Below are positions 15,694-24,875 of a DNA stretch of 64,000 nucleotides, one piece after another. Made by a program: the position numbers and the translations under genes. Positions within the stretch are counted from its first letter, which is position 1. Every line of letters starts with the position of its first letter. The stretch covers positions 244,588-308,587 of the forward strand of contig NZ_LR027558.1 in NCBI RefSeq assembly GCF_900605005.1, in the 5' to 3' direction. This DNA comes from Acidipropionibacterium timonense (GTDB taxonomy: Bacteria; Actinomycetota; Actinomycetes; Propionibacteriales; Propionibacteriaceae). The notes beneath the pieces are model-generated. The model did not search any database and was not told where the DNA came from. It was given only the letters and a program-made list of their open reading frames with translations.

Positions 15694-17163
15694 TCACAGC
15701 TCGAGGCCGGGGTACAGCGGGAAGTTGCCCAGCAACTCGTCGGCCGCGGCGTGGACGCGGTCGGCGACGCCGTCGGCCATGACGTACTTGGCCTTGCCGG
15801 GCTTGCCGGTGGAGGCCGTCGCCGGGCTGGTGGCCTTGAGCGCCTCGAGGATGAGCTCGGCCACCCGGTCGAACTCGTCGGCACCGAACCCGCGCGAGGT
15901 GAGGGCCGGGGTGCCGATCCGGATGCCGGAGGTGTACCAGGCGCCGTTGGGGTCGGCCGGGATGGAGTTGCGGTTGGTGACGATGCCCGCCTCGAGCAGC
16001 GCCGACTCGGCCTGACGCCCGGTGAGTCCGAAGCTCGTGTTGACGTCGAGCAGGTTGAGGTGGTTGTCGGTGCCGTCGGTGACGAGCTTGACGCCGCGCT
16101 TCATGAGCCCCTCGGCCAGGGCCTTGGCATTGGCGGCGACCTGCTGGGCGTAGTCGCGGAACGCCTGGGTGCGGGCCTCGGCCAGGGCGACGGCCTTGGC
16201 GGCCATCATGTGCGACAGCGGGCCGCCGAGCACCATGGGGCAGCCGCGGTCGACGTCGTCGGCGTACTCCTTGGTGGTGAGCACCATGCCGCCACGCGGG
16301 CCGCGCAGGGACTTGTGGGTCGTCGTCGTGACGACCTGGGCGTTGGCCACCGGGTCCTCGTCCCCGGTGAAGACCTTGCCGGCGACGAGGCCGGCGAAGT
16401 GGGCCATGTCGACCATGAGGACGGCGCCGACCTCGTCGGCGATCTGGCGCATCGTCGCGAAGTTCACCCGGCGCGGGTAGGCGGAGTACCCGGCGACGAT
16501 GACGAGCGGCTTGAACTGACGGGCCAGCTCGGCGACCTTGTCGTAGTCGAGCAGGCCGGTGTCCGGGTCGGTCCCGTAGGAGCGCTGGTCGAACATCTTG
16601 CCCGAGATGTTGGGCCGGAACCCGTGGGTGAGATGGCCGCCGGCGTCCAGGCTCATGCCGATGGCGCGCTGGTCGTTGAACCGGTGACGCAGGGTGTCCC
16701 AGTCCCCCTGGGTGAGGTCGTTGACGTTCTTGACGCCGAACTCGGCCAGGGCCGGGGTCTCGACGTGGTGGGCCAGGATCGACCAGTAGGCGGTGAGGTT
16801 CGCGTCGATGCCCGAGTGCGGCTGCACGTAGGCGTGCTCGGCGCCGAAGAGTTCGCGGGCGTGCTCGGCGGCCACCGACTCGACCGTGTCGACGTTCTGG
16901 CAGCCGGCGTAGAAGCGATGTCCGATGGTGCCCTCGGCGTACTTGTCCGAGAACCACGTGCCCATCGTCGCCAGGACCGGTAGCGAGGCGTAGTTCTCCG
17001 AGGCGATGAGCTTGAGCGAGTGGCGCTGGTCGGTGAGCTCCTGGCGGGTCGCCTGCGCGATCCTCGGCTCCACCGCACCGATGATGTCGAGGAGGGTGCG
17101 ATAGGCGGTCGATGCCTGGGCGGCGATCGCGGGGTCGGAATGGATGGGCGTGGACTCGGACAC
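15694..17163 (-). CDS. glyA: Serine hydroxymethyltransferase
   Basis: This 489-aa PLP enzyme interconverts serine and glycine with tetrahydrofolate, supplying one-carbon units. The PLP lysine lies in [14 protein letters not shown], with [23 protein letters not shown] and [11 protein letters not shown] earlier and [14 protein letters not shown] near the end. It is longer than the usual 415-430 residues, with extra sequence in the middle, as in the long SHMT variant known from some actinobacteria. The GTG start at 17163 is preceded by GAGGAGA at 5 nt. No riboswitch was recognised in 17164-17316. Confidence 0.94.
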   Translation of the reverse strand: MSESTPIHSDPAIAAQASTAYRTLLDIIGAVEPRIAQATRQELTDQRHSLKLIASENYASLPVLATMGTWFSDKYAEGTIGHRFYAGCQNVDTVESVAAEHARELFGAEHAYVQPHSGIDANLTAYWSILAHHVETPALAEFGVKNVNDLTQGDWDTLRHRFNDQRAIGMSLDAGGHLTHGFRPNISGKMFDQRSYGTDPDTGLLDYDKVAELARQFKPLVIVAGYSAYPRRVNFATMRQIADEVGAVLMVDMAHFAGLVAGKVFTGDEDPVANAQVVTTTTHKSLRGPRGGMVLTTKEYADDVDRGCPMVLGGPLSHMMAAKAVALAEARTQAFRDYAQQVAANAKALAEGLMKRGVKLVTDGTDNHLNLLDVNTSFGLTGRQAESALLEAGIVTNRNSIPADPNGAWYTSGIRIGTPALTSRGFGADEFDRVAELILEALKATSPATASTGKPGKAKYVMADGVADRVHAAADELLGNFPLYPGLEL

Positions 17164-17316
17164 GTGATCTCCTCGGGTCGGGGTGGGTCCAAATCTAGCC
17201 GTGGGACGAGCCGGCGGTGCCGATCCGCTCCCGGCTGGACGTGCCACCCTTCCGCTGCACGGTGGGATATGGGGACGCGCTGCCGGCGCCCGGCCGAGGA
17301 TGCCGTGGTGGCCGCG

Positions 17317-17600
17317 TCAGGCCGCCTGTCGGGCCACCCAGCACTCGGTCGTCATGGGGATGTCGACGTCGTCGCGGTCCCGGACGGCCGGGTCGGTCTC
17401 GAGCACCTCGCGCCAGCCAGCCATCCAGCGCTCCCGGTCCGCGTGCGGCGCGACGAGCCACTGGGAGTGGGTGGTCCACAGGGCCAGGAAATCGTCCTTG
17501 GTCATGGTGCGGGTCCACGGGACGTCGGTGTGGGCGAACTCACCGCAGCCGTGTCCCGGCGCGGCCGGGGCGTTGTCCTCACCCCGGTTGAACTGTGAGC
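17317..17600 (-). pseudogene. C-terminal fragment of a SAM-dependent methyltransferase
   Basis: The minus strand reads FAHTDVPWTRTMTKDDFLAL, then WTTHSQWLVAPHADRERWM and finally VDIPMTTECWVARQ to a stop. This resembles the end of class I methyltransferases of the type that close with a THS-L helix and a TEC-W-A strand. The SAM-binding Rossmann half is missing and no sensible start exists; the fragment begins within about 50 bp of the rlmB stop. It is therefore a decayed remnant. Confidence 0.5.
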
Positions 17601-17651
17601 TGCGCGGAACCCCGCAGGTGCGCGGGGATGTCGCGGGCGTGGGCCGGGTTG

Positions 17652-18605
17652 TCAGCCTCGGACACGGCACACCTCGTAGAGGGCGATGGAGGCGGCCACC
17701 GAGGCGTTGAGCGACTCGACCTCGCTCGAGATGGGGATCGACGCCAGGGCGTCGCAGGTCTGCCGGGTGAGCCGGGCCAGGCCGTCGCCCTCGGAGCCGA
17801 CGACGAGGACGAGCGGACCGTCCAGACCCGGGGTGGCGGCGATGTCGGCGTCGGCCTCCCCGGCCAGTCCGACGATGGTCCATCCGGCCCTGGCGAAGCG
17901 GCCGAGGGCCTGGTTGAGGTTGGCCGTCATGGCCACCGGGATGCGCGCGGCCGCCCCGGCGGAGGTCTTCCAGGCGGCGGCGGTCATCGAGGCCGAGCGG
18001 CGGGAGGGGATGAGCACCCCCTGGGCCCCGAAGGCTGCGGCCGACCGGATGATGGCGCCGAGGTTGCGCGGGTCGGTGACCTTGTCGAGGGCCACGACGA
18101 GGCCACCGTGCGGGGCCTCGACGCCGGCGGCGATGAGGTCGTCGGGGTCGGCGTACTCGTACTCGGGCATCCGCAGCGCCACACCCTGGTGGACGGCCCC
18201 TCCGGTGAGCCGGTCGAGCTCTCCGCGGGTGATCTGGAGCAGGGGCAGCCCGTGCTCGGCCGCGAAGGAGAGGATCTCGCGCAGTCGCGAGTCGTGCTCG
18301 GCTCCCTCGGCGACATAGGCGGTGCGCACCGGCAGGCCGGCGTGCAGGGCCTCCAGCACCGGGTTGCGGCCGATGACCCACTCGGGCCCGGCGCCCTTGC
18401 CCGTCCCCTTGGTCGCCTGGGAGGGGCGGGACGTCTGTCGCGCGGCGGCGGCCTGCTTGGCCTTGTATGCCTTGTGGTAGACGCGGTCCTCCGCCTTGGG
18501 GGTCGGGCCGCGCCCGGCCAGTCCCTTGCGGCCACGCCCGCCCGATCCGGCGGTGTTGCCCTTGCCCTTGTGTCCAGCGCCCTTGCGCTGCGAGTTGCCG
18601 GCCAT
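17652..18605 (-). CDS. rlmB: 23S rRNA (guanosine-2'-O-)-methyltransferase RlmB
   Basis: This 317-aa SPOUT-family methyltransferase is expected to methylate G2251 of 23S rRNA. Residues 1-70 are a basic, low-complexity extension (GHKGKGNTAGSGGRGRKG), typical of actinobacterial members. An L30e-like substrate-binding domain begins at WVIGRNPVLEALHAG. The SPOUT motifs are DPRNLGAIIRSA, VGSEGDGL and SLNASVAASIALYE, which form the SAM-binding knot. The RBS GGAAGGA lies before the ATG. It starts 26 bp after the cysS stop, so the two form an operon. Confidence 0.93.
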   Translation of the reverse strand: MAGNSQRKGAGHKGKGNTAGSGGRGRKGLAGRGPTPKAEDRVYHKAYKAKQAAAARQTSRPSQATKGTGKGAGPEWVIGRNPVLEALHAGLPVRTAYVAEGAEHDSRLREILSFAAEHGLPLLQITRGELDRLTGGAVHQGVALRMPEYEYADPDDLIAAGVEAPHGGLVVALDKVTDPRNLGAIIRSAAAFGAQGVLIPSRRSASMTAAAWKTSAGAAARIPVAMTANLNQALGRFARAGWTIVGLAGEADADIAATPGLDGPLVLVVGSEGDGLARLTRQTCDALASIPISSEVESLNASVAASIALYEVCRVRG

Positions 18606-18631
18606 GTCGTCCTTCCGTCAGCTCGGGGACC

Positions 18632-20098
18632 TCAGAGGGTCCATCGAGGGCCGTCGGGGGTGTCCTCGATGGACAGTCCGAGGGTGGTGAGGGTGTCGCG
18701 GATCGAGTCGGCGGTGGCCCAGTCCTTGCGGGCCCGGGCCTCGGCCCGCTGCTCGAGGATGGCCCGGACGAGTCCGTCGACGACCGGCTCGAGCCTGGCC
18801 GCCCCGCGGCCCTTGTCGGCCTCCCACTCGGGGGCGTCCGGGTCGAGCCCGAGGACCTGGAGGAAGTCGCGCACCTGGCTGGCGTGGTCGACGATCCCCT
18901 GGGCGTCACCGGCGTCGATGGCCTTGTTGCCCTCGGAGATCGCCGTGAAGAGCGTCGCGACGGCCTGGGGGGTGCCCAGGTCGTCGTCCATGGCGGTGGC
19001 GAAGCGCGTCGCCAGCTCCGGGACGCCGTAGGAGAAGTACCCGGCCGAGCCCGACTTCCCGCCGAGGGTCAGGCGTCCGTGGGCCTCGTCGGCCCGGCGC
19101 AGGAAACCGTCGATCCGCTCGATGGCCTTGTCGGCCTCGTCGAGGGAGCCCTGGGTGCCCTCGTCGGAAGGGGAGAACTCGATCTTCGACCGGTAGTGCG
19201 GGGCCAGGAGGAAGTACCTCACGGCCCGCGGGTCGTGGTTCCGCGTCACCTCGGAGACCTGGGCGGTGTTGCCCAGGGACTTGCTCATCTTCTCCCCGGC
19301 CATGGTGACCCAGGCGTTGTGCATCCAGTACCGCGCGAAGGGGCGCCCGGCCGCCGCCGACTGGGCCAGTTCGTTCTCGTGGTGGGGGAAACGCAGGTCG
19401 ATGCCACCGCCGTGGATGTCGAAGGCGTCACCGAGGTACTTGCCCGCCATCGCCGAGCACTCGAGGTGCCAACCGGGACGGCCCCGACCCCACGGCGTCG
19501 GCCAGGAGGCGGTGAGCGGCTCACCCTCCTTGTGGCCCTTCCACAGGGCGAAGTCGCGGGGGTCACGCTTGCCGCGCGGGTCGGCGTCGGCGGCGGCCTC
19601 CATCTCGTCGACCTTCATGCCCGACAGCTCCCCGTAGCGGGGCCAGGAACGGACGTCGAAGTAGACGTCCCCCGAGCCGTCCGGGGCGACGTAGGCGTGG
19701 CCGCGTTCGATGAGGGTCTCGATGAGTTCGATCATCTCGGGGACGTGCCCGGTGGCGCGCGGCTCGTAGGTGGGCGGTCGGCAGCCGAGAGCCCGGTAGG
19801 CCGCGTGCAACTCGTTCTCGAAGTGATAGGCGTGGGCCCACCACGGCACCCCTCGCTCGGCGGACTTGACGAGGATCTTGTCGTCGATGTCGGTGACGTT
19901 GGCCACGACGGTGACGTCGTAACCGGAATGCTCCAGCCAGCGGCGCAGGACGTCGAAGACGACCTCCTTGCGGATGTGACCCAGGTGCGGCGAGGACTGC
20001 ACGGTCATGCCGCAGTGGTAGATCGACACCTTGCCGTCGACGAGGGGGACGAAGGGCTCGACGCGTCGCGAGGCCGTGTTGTACAGCTGGAAGGTCAC
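18632..20098 (-). CDS. cysS: Cysteinyl-tRNA synthetase
   Basis: This 488-aa class I aminoacyl-tRNA synthetase has the zinc cysteine in IYHCGMTV, a HIGH-type motif [13 protein letters not shown], zinc ligands around ECSAMA and HHENELAQS, and [10 protein letters not shown]. The GTG at 20098 is chosen because a TAGGCT -10 box lies exactly 7 nt upstream, giving a leaderless mRNA that begins VTFQLYNT, the usual N-terminus. The longer in-frame start at 20155 would add 19 unconserved residues. Confidence 0.95.
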   Translation of the reverse strand: MTFQLYNTASRRVEPFVPLVDGKVSIYHCGMTVQSSPHLGHIRKEVVFDVLRRWLEHSGYDVTVVANVTDIDDKILVKSAERGVPWWAHAYHFENELHAAYRALGCRPPTYEPRATGHVPEMIELIETLIERGHAYVAPDGSGDVYFDVRSWPRYGELSGMKVDEMEAAADADPRGKRDPRDFALWKGHKEGEPLTASWPTPWGRGRPGWHLECSAMAGKYLGDAFDIHGGGIDLRFPHHENELAQSAAAGRPFARYWMHNAWVTMAGEKMSKSLGNTAQVSEVTRNHDPRAVRYFLLAPHYRSKIEFSPSDEGTQGSLDEADKAIERIDGFLRRADEAHGRLTLGGKSGSAGYFSYGVPELATRFATAMDDDLGTPQAVATLFTAISEGNKAIDAGDAQGIVDHASQVRDFLQVLGLDPDAPEWEADKGRGAARLEPVVDGLVRAILEQRAEARARKDWATADSIRDTLTTLGLSIEDTPDGPRWTL

Positions 20099-20105
20099 GG
20101 GCGAC

Positions 20106-20160
20106 AGCCTACCGGCCGGCACCGACAGGTCGAGCCGGTGTGGATGACGGTGCATAGGAT
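20106..20160. promoter_or_regulatory. Divergent leaderless promoters of cysS and a small gene
   Basis: On the minus strand TAGGCT (20111-20106) is 7 nt before the cysS GTG. On the plus strand TAGGAT (20155-20160) is 6 nt before the GTG at 20167. Both -10 boxes place transcription start at the start codon; no clear -35 boxes are seen. Confidence 0.55.
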
Positions 20161-20166
20161 GACGAC

Positions 20167-20430
20167 GTGGCTGAGATCAGGAAGCACAAGCCCTCCACGA
20201 GCGCCATCGCGCGGGCCATCGAGGAGGCCATGGGGCCGGTGCTCAGGCCGGTCGTCCCCGGTTCGCGTCCCGAGCCCGATGAGCCGGCCGCCTCGAGCCG
20301 GTCCGTGCAGCAGGGGCCGTCGACGGCAGCCACCTGGCAGCAGTTCGTCGTACCCCGACCGCCCGCCCGCACCGATCGGGCATCCGGGACCGAGGACCTC
20401 AGCCCCGATTCCTCGCCCGAAGGGCATTGA
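20167..20430 (+). CDS. Small hypothetical protein
   Basis: This 87-aa protein of unrecognised family has an N-terminal basic/helical stretch ([20 protein letters not shown]), then a Pro/Ser/Ala-rich, probably disordered remainder. It has no membrane segment and no metal motif. Support comes from a TAGGAT -10 box 6 nt before the GTG start, divergent from cysS. Its last 32 bases overlap the 3' end of the convergent DUF4032 gene, so it could be slightly misread at the end. Confidence 0.5.
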   Translation: MAEIRKHKPSTSAIARAIEEAMGPVLRPVVPGSRPEPDEPAASSRSVQQGPSTAATWQQFVVPRPPARTDRASGTEDLSPDSSPEGH

Positions 20431-21796
20431 TGTCGAATCGCTGGGCGGCGGCCAGGTCGACCTCCTCGGCCCCGTCCTCCCAGGGGTCGTAGGGCGGCGT
20501 CTCCTCGACGTCCTCGACGTAGCCCAGGGAGGGGTCGTAGGGGTTGACGAGCTGGTGAGCCGTCTCGGGACGGGAGCCGTCGAGAGGGACGACCGTCTCG
20601 GTGCTCATGGCCTCGTCGGGCAGGGTCGACAGGACGTCGCGCACATAGCCCTGGGCCGCCTCGACGTGCGGCACCTCGCGCTCCTCACGCTGGGACTCGT
20701 ACCAGCGGTAGTCGAGGACCTCGTGGAACACCTGGGCCAGATCGCGCTTGCGGGACAGCTCCGGGGGGATCTGGGCGATGACCGGCTCGAAGACCTCGGT
20801 GAGCCACATGTGGGCGACGACGCCCTCGTCGACCCCCTGGAGGCCGCGTCGGGCGCGGAAGGTGTCGAGGTCGTTGAGCAGACGCCGGGCCTGGTTCTCC
20901 TCGGTGTCCAGTCCGGTGAGCCGCAGCAGCCGGCGCTGGTGGTGGCCGGCGTCGACCACCTTGGGCTGGATCCGGATGGACGAGCCGTCCGGGGAGGTCT
21001 GGATGTCGAGTTCGGCGACGTCGAACCCGAGGGCATTGAGACGGCGCACCCGTGACTCCACCTGGGACACGTCATTGCCGGCGAACTCCTGGGGTTCGGT
21101 GAGCTCGGCCCACAGTTCCCGGTAGCGCGTCTCGATGGTCGTCACGAGGTTGAGCGGGTCGAGGCTCGAGTCGAGCAGGTCGCCCTCCTCGAGGTCGAGG
21201 AACTCGCCGAAGAGGTTGGTGCGGGCGATCTGCAGGTCGTGCTCACGCTGACCGTCGGTGAGCTCGTCGTGGAGCTCCCCGGTCTCGGCGTCGACGAGAT
21301 AGGCGGCGAAGGCCTCGGCGTCGCGTCGGAAGAGGACGTTCGACAGGGAGACGTCGCCCCAGAGGAAGCCCACCAGATGCAGGCGCACCAGGAGGACGAC
21401 GAGGGCGTCCAGCAGCCTCATGACGGTCTCCTGGCGCACCCCGGAATGGAAGAGCGAGCGGTAGGGCAGGGAGAACTGGAGGTGTCGGGTGATGAGGATG
21501 GGGTCGAGAGGCTGGCCGGCCCCGTCGACCCGCCCGGTGACCACCCCGATGGGTTCGACCGACGGGGTGTCGAGCCGCTTGAGGTCGTGCAGCAGACGGT
21601 ACTCGTGGACCGCCAGGTGCTCGATGACCTCCTTGGCGGCGTACACCGAGTCGTCCACCTTGATGAACCGCACGACGTGCCTCGAGATGCCGCGCGGGAG
21701 CGCGACGAGACGTTCGGCCGGCCAGTCGACCAGGGGAGTGCTCCACGGCAGCGGCAGCAGCCTGGCGTCGGGCTTGGCGGACAGGAAGCGGGTCAC
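20399..21796 (-). CDS. DUF4032 domain protein with kinase-like N-terminal half
   Basis: This 465-aa cytoplasmic protein is found widely in actinobacteria and its function is not established. Residues 1-210 resemble a degenerate protein-kinase or LPS-kinase fold, with VYAAKEVIEH (VAIK-like lysine), LHLVGFLWGDVSLSNVLFR (catalytic-loop-like) and AYLVDAETGE (DFG-like). The DUF4032 region follows in the C-terminal half. The GTG at 21796 has an xAnnnT -10 sequence (CAGACT) 6 nt upstream, consistent with leaderless initiation. Confidence 0.8.
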   Translation of the reverse strand: MTRFLSAKPDARLLPLPWSTPLVDWPAERLVALPRGISRHVVRFIKVDDSVYAAKEVIEHLAVHEYRLLHDLKRLDTPSVEPIGVVTGRVDGAGQPLDPILITRHLQFSLPYRSLFHSGVRQETVMRLLDALVVLLVRLHLVGFLWGDVSLSNVLFRRDAEAFAAYLVDAETGELHDELTDGQREHDLQIARTNLFGEFLDLEEGDLLDSSLDPLNLVTTIETRYRELWAELTEPQEFAGNDVSQVESRVRRLNALGFDVAELDIQTSPDGSSIRIQPKVVDAGHHQRRLLRLTGLDTEENQARRLLNDLDTFRARRGLQGVDEGVVAHMWLTEVFEPVIAQIPPELSRKRDLAQVFHEVLDYRWYESQREEREVPHVEAAQGYVRDVLSTLPDEAMSTETVVPLDGSRPETAHQLVNPYDPSLGYVEDVEETPPYDPWEDGAEEVDLAAAQRFDINALRARNRG

Positions 21797-21851
21797 ACCG
21801 CCAGTCTGCCACCACCGCTCGGAGCGGCGCCGGCAGGGGAGGTGGCGCCGA

Positions 21852-23081
21852 TCAGGCCGCGGCGGCGCGGTCGAGGGCCTCGGTGAGGCAGGCGGCCAGG
21901 TCGTCGGCCGGTTCGATGCCCGGGCTCATCCGGATCATGGCGTCGGTGACTCCGGCGGCGTCCCGGGCAGCCTGGGTCATCGCGGCGTGGGTCATCGTCG
22001 CCGGGTGACAGACGAGGGACTCCACCCCACCCAGTGATTCGGCGAGGATGAACCCCTCGAGGCCGGTCATGAAGGCGCGGACGGCCTCGACGCCGGCCAG
22101 TTCGAAGCTCAGCAGGGAGCCGAAGTCCTCCTGCTGGCGCAGGGCCAGGTCATGGCCGGGGTGGTCAGGCAGGCCGGGCCAGTGGACGGCGCGGACGGCT
22201 CGGTGGCCGGTGAGGACCTCGACCATGGCTCGGGCGTTGTCACAGTGGGTGCGCATCCGCGCAGCCAGGGTGCGCAGGCCGCGCAGGGTGAGCCAGCAGT
22301 CGACCGGGGAGGCGGTGACCCCGGTGACATTGGCGAGGTACGCGAGGGCCTCGGCGTCCTCGGTGCCGGCGGCCACGACCGAGCCGCCGACGACGTCGGA
22401 GTGGCCGTTGAGGAATTTCGTGTCCGAGGCCACGGCCAGGTCCGCCCCGAGGCCGAGGGGGTGCTGGAGGACGGGGGAGCAGAAGGTGTTGTCGACGGCG
22501 ACGACGGTGCGGCCCGGGGTGGGTGTGGACCGATGCGCGATGTCGGCGGCCGCCGCGATGTCGGTGACCCGCAGCAGCGGGTTCGACGGGGTCTCGACGA
22601 GGAGGAGGTCGGTGGGCCGGGTGAGGGCCTCACGGAGGTCGTCGAGGTCGGTCTGGTCGACCCAGTCGACGGACAGCCGTCCCCGAGTGGCCCAGGTGTC
22701 GAGGATGCGCCAGGTGCCGCCGTAGCAGTCGTGGGGGGCGACGACGTGCCCGCCGATGGGCACGAAGGTCTCGATGACCAGGCCGATCGCCGCCATCCCG
22801 GAGGCGGTGACGGTGGCCCCGGCGCCCCCCTCGAGGGTGGCCAGGGCGTCCTGGAGGAGTGCCCGGGTGGGGTTGCCGCCCCGGGAGTAGTCGAAGTTCG
22901 GACGCTGCCCGAACTCCTCATAGGCGTAGTTGGAGCTGAGGTACACCGGAGGGACGACGGCCCCGTGGGCGGTGTCGGCGGCCAGTCCGGTGGTGAGGCC
23001 CCGCATGGCCCTCGACAGCTTGGCACGGGCGCTCGCGGGTTGGGGCTGGGTCTGCTGGGACGGGTCTCGTGGGCTCATCAT
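21852..23081 (-). CDS. metB: Cystathionine gamma-synthase (Cys/Met metabolism PLP enzyme)
   Basis: This 409-aa PLP-dependent transsulfuration enzyme probably makes cystathionine from an O-acyl-homoserine and cysteine in methionine synthesis. The PLP lysine is in ASDTKFLNGHSDVVGG. YSRGGNPTRALLQDALATLEGG, PHDCYGGTWRI and SLGGVESLVCHPATMTHA are family motifs. Cystathionine gamma-lyase and O-acylhomoserine sulfhydrylase are close relatives, so the exact reaction is less sure than the family. The RBS GGAAGGA precedes two consecutive ATG codons. Confidence 0.85.
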   Translation of the reverse strand: MMSPRDPSQQTQPQPASARAKLSRAMRGLTTGLAADTAHGAVVPPVYLSSNYAYEEFGQRPNFDYSRGGNPTRALLQDALATLEGGAGATVTASGMAAIGLVIETFVPIGGHVVAPHDCYGGTWRILDTWATRGRLSVDWVDQTDLDDLREALTRPTDLLLVETPSNPLLRVTDIAAAADIAHRSTPTPGRTVVAVDNTFCSPVLQHPLGLGADLAVASDTKFLNGHSDVVGGSVVAAGTEDAEALAYLANVTGVTASPVDCWLTLRGLRTLAARMRTHCDNARAMVEVLTGHRAVRAVHWPGLPDHPGHDLALRQQEDFGSLLSFELAGVEAVRAFMTGLEGFILAESLGGVESLVCHPATMTHAAMTQAARDAAGVTDAMIRMSPGIEPADDLAACLTEALDRAAAA

Positions 23082-23216
23082 CGGTCCTTCCTGCTGGCCC
23101 GAACTGTAGTCGTGCGTGACGATTCGGCCCGGTCGGCATCTTCATGGGTGGAACGGGGCGCACGCCCGCATCCCGACGGCAGCATTCCGCCGGCCGCACA
23201 CCGAGGAGAGTCCAGC

Positions 23217-23705
23217 ATGACCACCGAACCCACCAGCCCGAGCACGGGCGACGTCGAGCCAGCCCTTCCGCCGTCCCCCCTGCACACCGACAGAGGAGCG
23301 ACCCTCATCGCCGAGCAGGTCGTCCAGAAGATCGCCGGCATCGCCTGTCGGGAGGTGCCCGGGGTGTACGCCATGGGCTCCTCCGGTCGACGGATGCTCA
23401 CCTCACTCACCGAGCGCATCCCCGGGTCGACGACGAACGTCGCCAACGGCGTCCAGGTGGAGAAGGGCGAGCGGCAGTGCGCCATCGACGTGAGCGTGGT
23501 CGTCGAGTACGGCTACTCGGTCGTCGAGGTGGCCGACAAGCTCCGTGAGACGATCATCGACGCCGTCGAGTACGGCACCGGCCTGGAGGTCGTCGAGGTC
23601 AACGTCCAGGTCACCGATGTGCGGATCGTCGGGGACGAGGACGGCGTCGACCTGCCCGATCCACCGGCCCAGACTCGCGCTCGCGCCGGGTCCGAGCTGG
23701 CGTGA
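23217..23705 (+). CDS. Asp23/Gls24 family envelope stress protein
   Basis: This 162-aa protein leads an eight-gene Asp23 cluster. After a disordered acidic N-terminus of about 30 residues, the Asp23 domain covers LIAEQVVQKIAGIACREVPG, VEKGERQCAIDVSVVVEYGY and VVEVNVQVTDVRI. Asp23 proteins in Firmicutes form cell-envelope-associated filaments and are anchored by AmaP. ATG 23217 has GAGGAG 7 nt upstream. It overlaps the next gene by one base. Confidence 0.92.
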   Translation: MTTEPTSPSTGDVEPALPPSPLHTDRGATLIAEQVVQKIAGIACREVPGVYAMGSSGRRMLTSLTERIPGSTTNVANGVQVEKGERQCAIDVSVVVEYGYSVVEVADKLRETIIDAVEYGTGLEVVEVNVQVTDVRIVGDEDGVDLPDPPAQTRARAGSELA

Positions 23706-23899
23706 TGCCCATGAGTGCAGCACGTGTGGGAGCCCTCGCCGGGTTGATCCTCGGGGTGCTCGTCGTCTTCGCGGGTCCGTGGCGGGCCCTCGTCGTCGTG
23801 GCCTTCGGGCTCGTCGGCCTCATCATCGGGCGGGTCATCGACGGTCAGCTCGACCTGCGTGACATCTTCGGGCCCGGTGCGGGCCGAGGACGACGGTGA
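23705..23899 (+). CDS. DUF2273 small membrane protein
   Basis: This 64-aa protein has two hydrophobic segments (GALAGLILGVLVVFAGPW and ALVVVAFGLVGLIIGRVID) joined by a short turn, then a short polar tail. DUF2273 genes are regular partners of Asp23 and AmaP and are thought to help hold Asp23 at the membrane. The ATG at 23705 overlaps the upstream TGA; ATG 23711 is also possible. Confidence 0.82.
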   Translation: MPMSAARVGALAGLILGVLVVFAGPWRALVVVAFGLVGLIIGRVIDGQLDLRDIFGPGAGRGRR

Positions 23900-24321
23900 C
23901 AGCGGAGGGTCTCGCCCTCGCCGGACGACGCCGATCGGTGCCGTCCCTGGTCGTCCACGACCGGGGCAAGGCCGACCGCGGGAGCCTCACGGTGACGGCC
24001 GCGGTCGTCGAGAAGGTCGCGGCCATGGTCGCCTCCGAGGTCGACGGGCTCGGCGCGCCGAGTGGTGGACTGTTGCGCCGATGGGACCGCGCCGACTACG
24101 ACCGGGGGCCGGTCGTCACCGCCCGGCTCGTCGGTGACGTCGCCGACCTCACGGTGGCCGTCGCCGTGACCTTCCCGACGCCGGTTGAGCCGGCCTGCGA
24201 CGAACTGCGTGAGCGGCTGGTCACCAGGGTGCCGCGGCTGTCCGGTGTCGAGCTGAGGGTCGTCGACATCGTCGTGACGACGGTGAGTAGGCACGCCGAC
24301 GAGCATCGGGAACTGTCATGA
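23896..24321 (+). CDS. Asp23/Gls24-like protein
   Basis: This 141-aa protein has a divergent Asp23 fold: GSLTVTAAVVEKVAAMVASE, ARLVGDVADLTVAVAVTFP and SGVELRVVDIVVTTVS. It probably pairs or co-polymerises with the first Asp23 protein; this is inference. The GTG start overlaps the upstream stop by 4 bases, and its own stop overlaps the DUF6286 start (ATGA), so the block is translationally coupled. Confidence 0.82.
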   Translation: MTAEGLALAGRRRSVPSLVVHDRGKADRGSLTVTAAVVEKVAAMVASEVDGLGAPSGGLLRRWDRADYDRGPVVTARLVGDVADLTVAVAVTFPTPVEPACDELRERLVTRVPRLSGVELRVVDIVVTTVSRHADEHRELS

Positions 24322-24875
24322 GCGCCCCGCGGCGGATGTCGCCGGGGCTGGTCCGCCGGCCGGCGCGCACGGTTCCGGTGGCCCTGTTGGGTGTGGTGTT
24401 CCTCGGTGTCGGGGGCGTGGCCCTGGTGCTCGGGGCGGAGCGACTCATCGGCGGGTCGACCCCGCACTGGGCCCGCGCGGTCCGGGGAGTGCACCGGCTC
24501 GCCCCGTGGTCGAGCCGGTTCGCCCTCGTCCTGGCGATCACCCTGGTCATCGTCGGTGCCCTGTGTCTGGCGGCCGCCCTGGTGCCCGGTCGGACCGGAG
24601 CCCTTCGGCTGCGGCCGACCGACGGCGCGACGACGAGCCGGGAGGTGGCCATCCCCGACCGGGAGCTCGAGGGGTGGGTGTCGCGGTGGCTGCTCGGGGA
24701 GGACGGCGTCTCCTCGGCGCGGGCCCGCGTGCGCGGTCGGGTCCTGCTCGTCGACGTCGACACCCCGGTGGAGCCCTCGCAGGACCTGGCCGATCGGCTC
24801 ACCGCCGGGGCCGGGCGACGGGTGGACGACCTCGGCCTCGCTCGGCCTCTGACGGTGAAGGTGAGGTTCCGATGA
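24318..24875 (+). CDS. DUF6286 membrane protein of the Asp23 cluster
   Basis: This 185-aa protein has two N-terminal membrane segments (VALLGVVFLGVGGVALVLGA and FALVLAITLVIVGALCLAAAL). A soluble C-terminal domain of about 85 residues resembles the Asp23/AmaP alpha-beta module (VSSARARVRGRVLLVDVDTP). DUF6286 proteins occur in actinobacterial Asp23 clusters; their biochemical role is unknown. It overlaps the genes on both sides by 4 bases. Confidence 0.78.
   Translation: MSAPRRMSPGLVRRPARTVPVALLGVVFLGVGGVALVLGAERLIGGSTPHWARAVRGVHRLAPWSSRFALVLAITLVIVGALCLAAALVPGRTGALRLRPTDGATTSREVAIPDRELEGWVSRWLLGEDGVSSARARVRGRVLLVDVDTPVEPSQDLADRLTAGAGRRVDDLGLARPLTVKVRFR

Noticed and set aside
17164-17316. Possible riboswitch upstream of glyA
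   Set aside because: No glycine, THF or SAM riboswitch core could be recognised in the gap.
20099-20155. Longer cysS start at 20155
   Set aside because: It would add unconserved residues and place the -10 box inside the gene; the leaderless GTG at 20098 fits better.
18467-21055. An 862-codon plus-strand frame across cysS and DUF4032
   Set aside because: It is the antisense of two conserved genes, with no recognisable domain.
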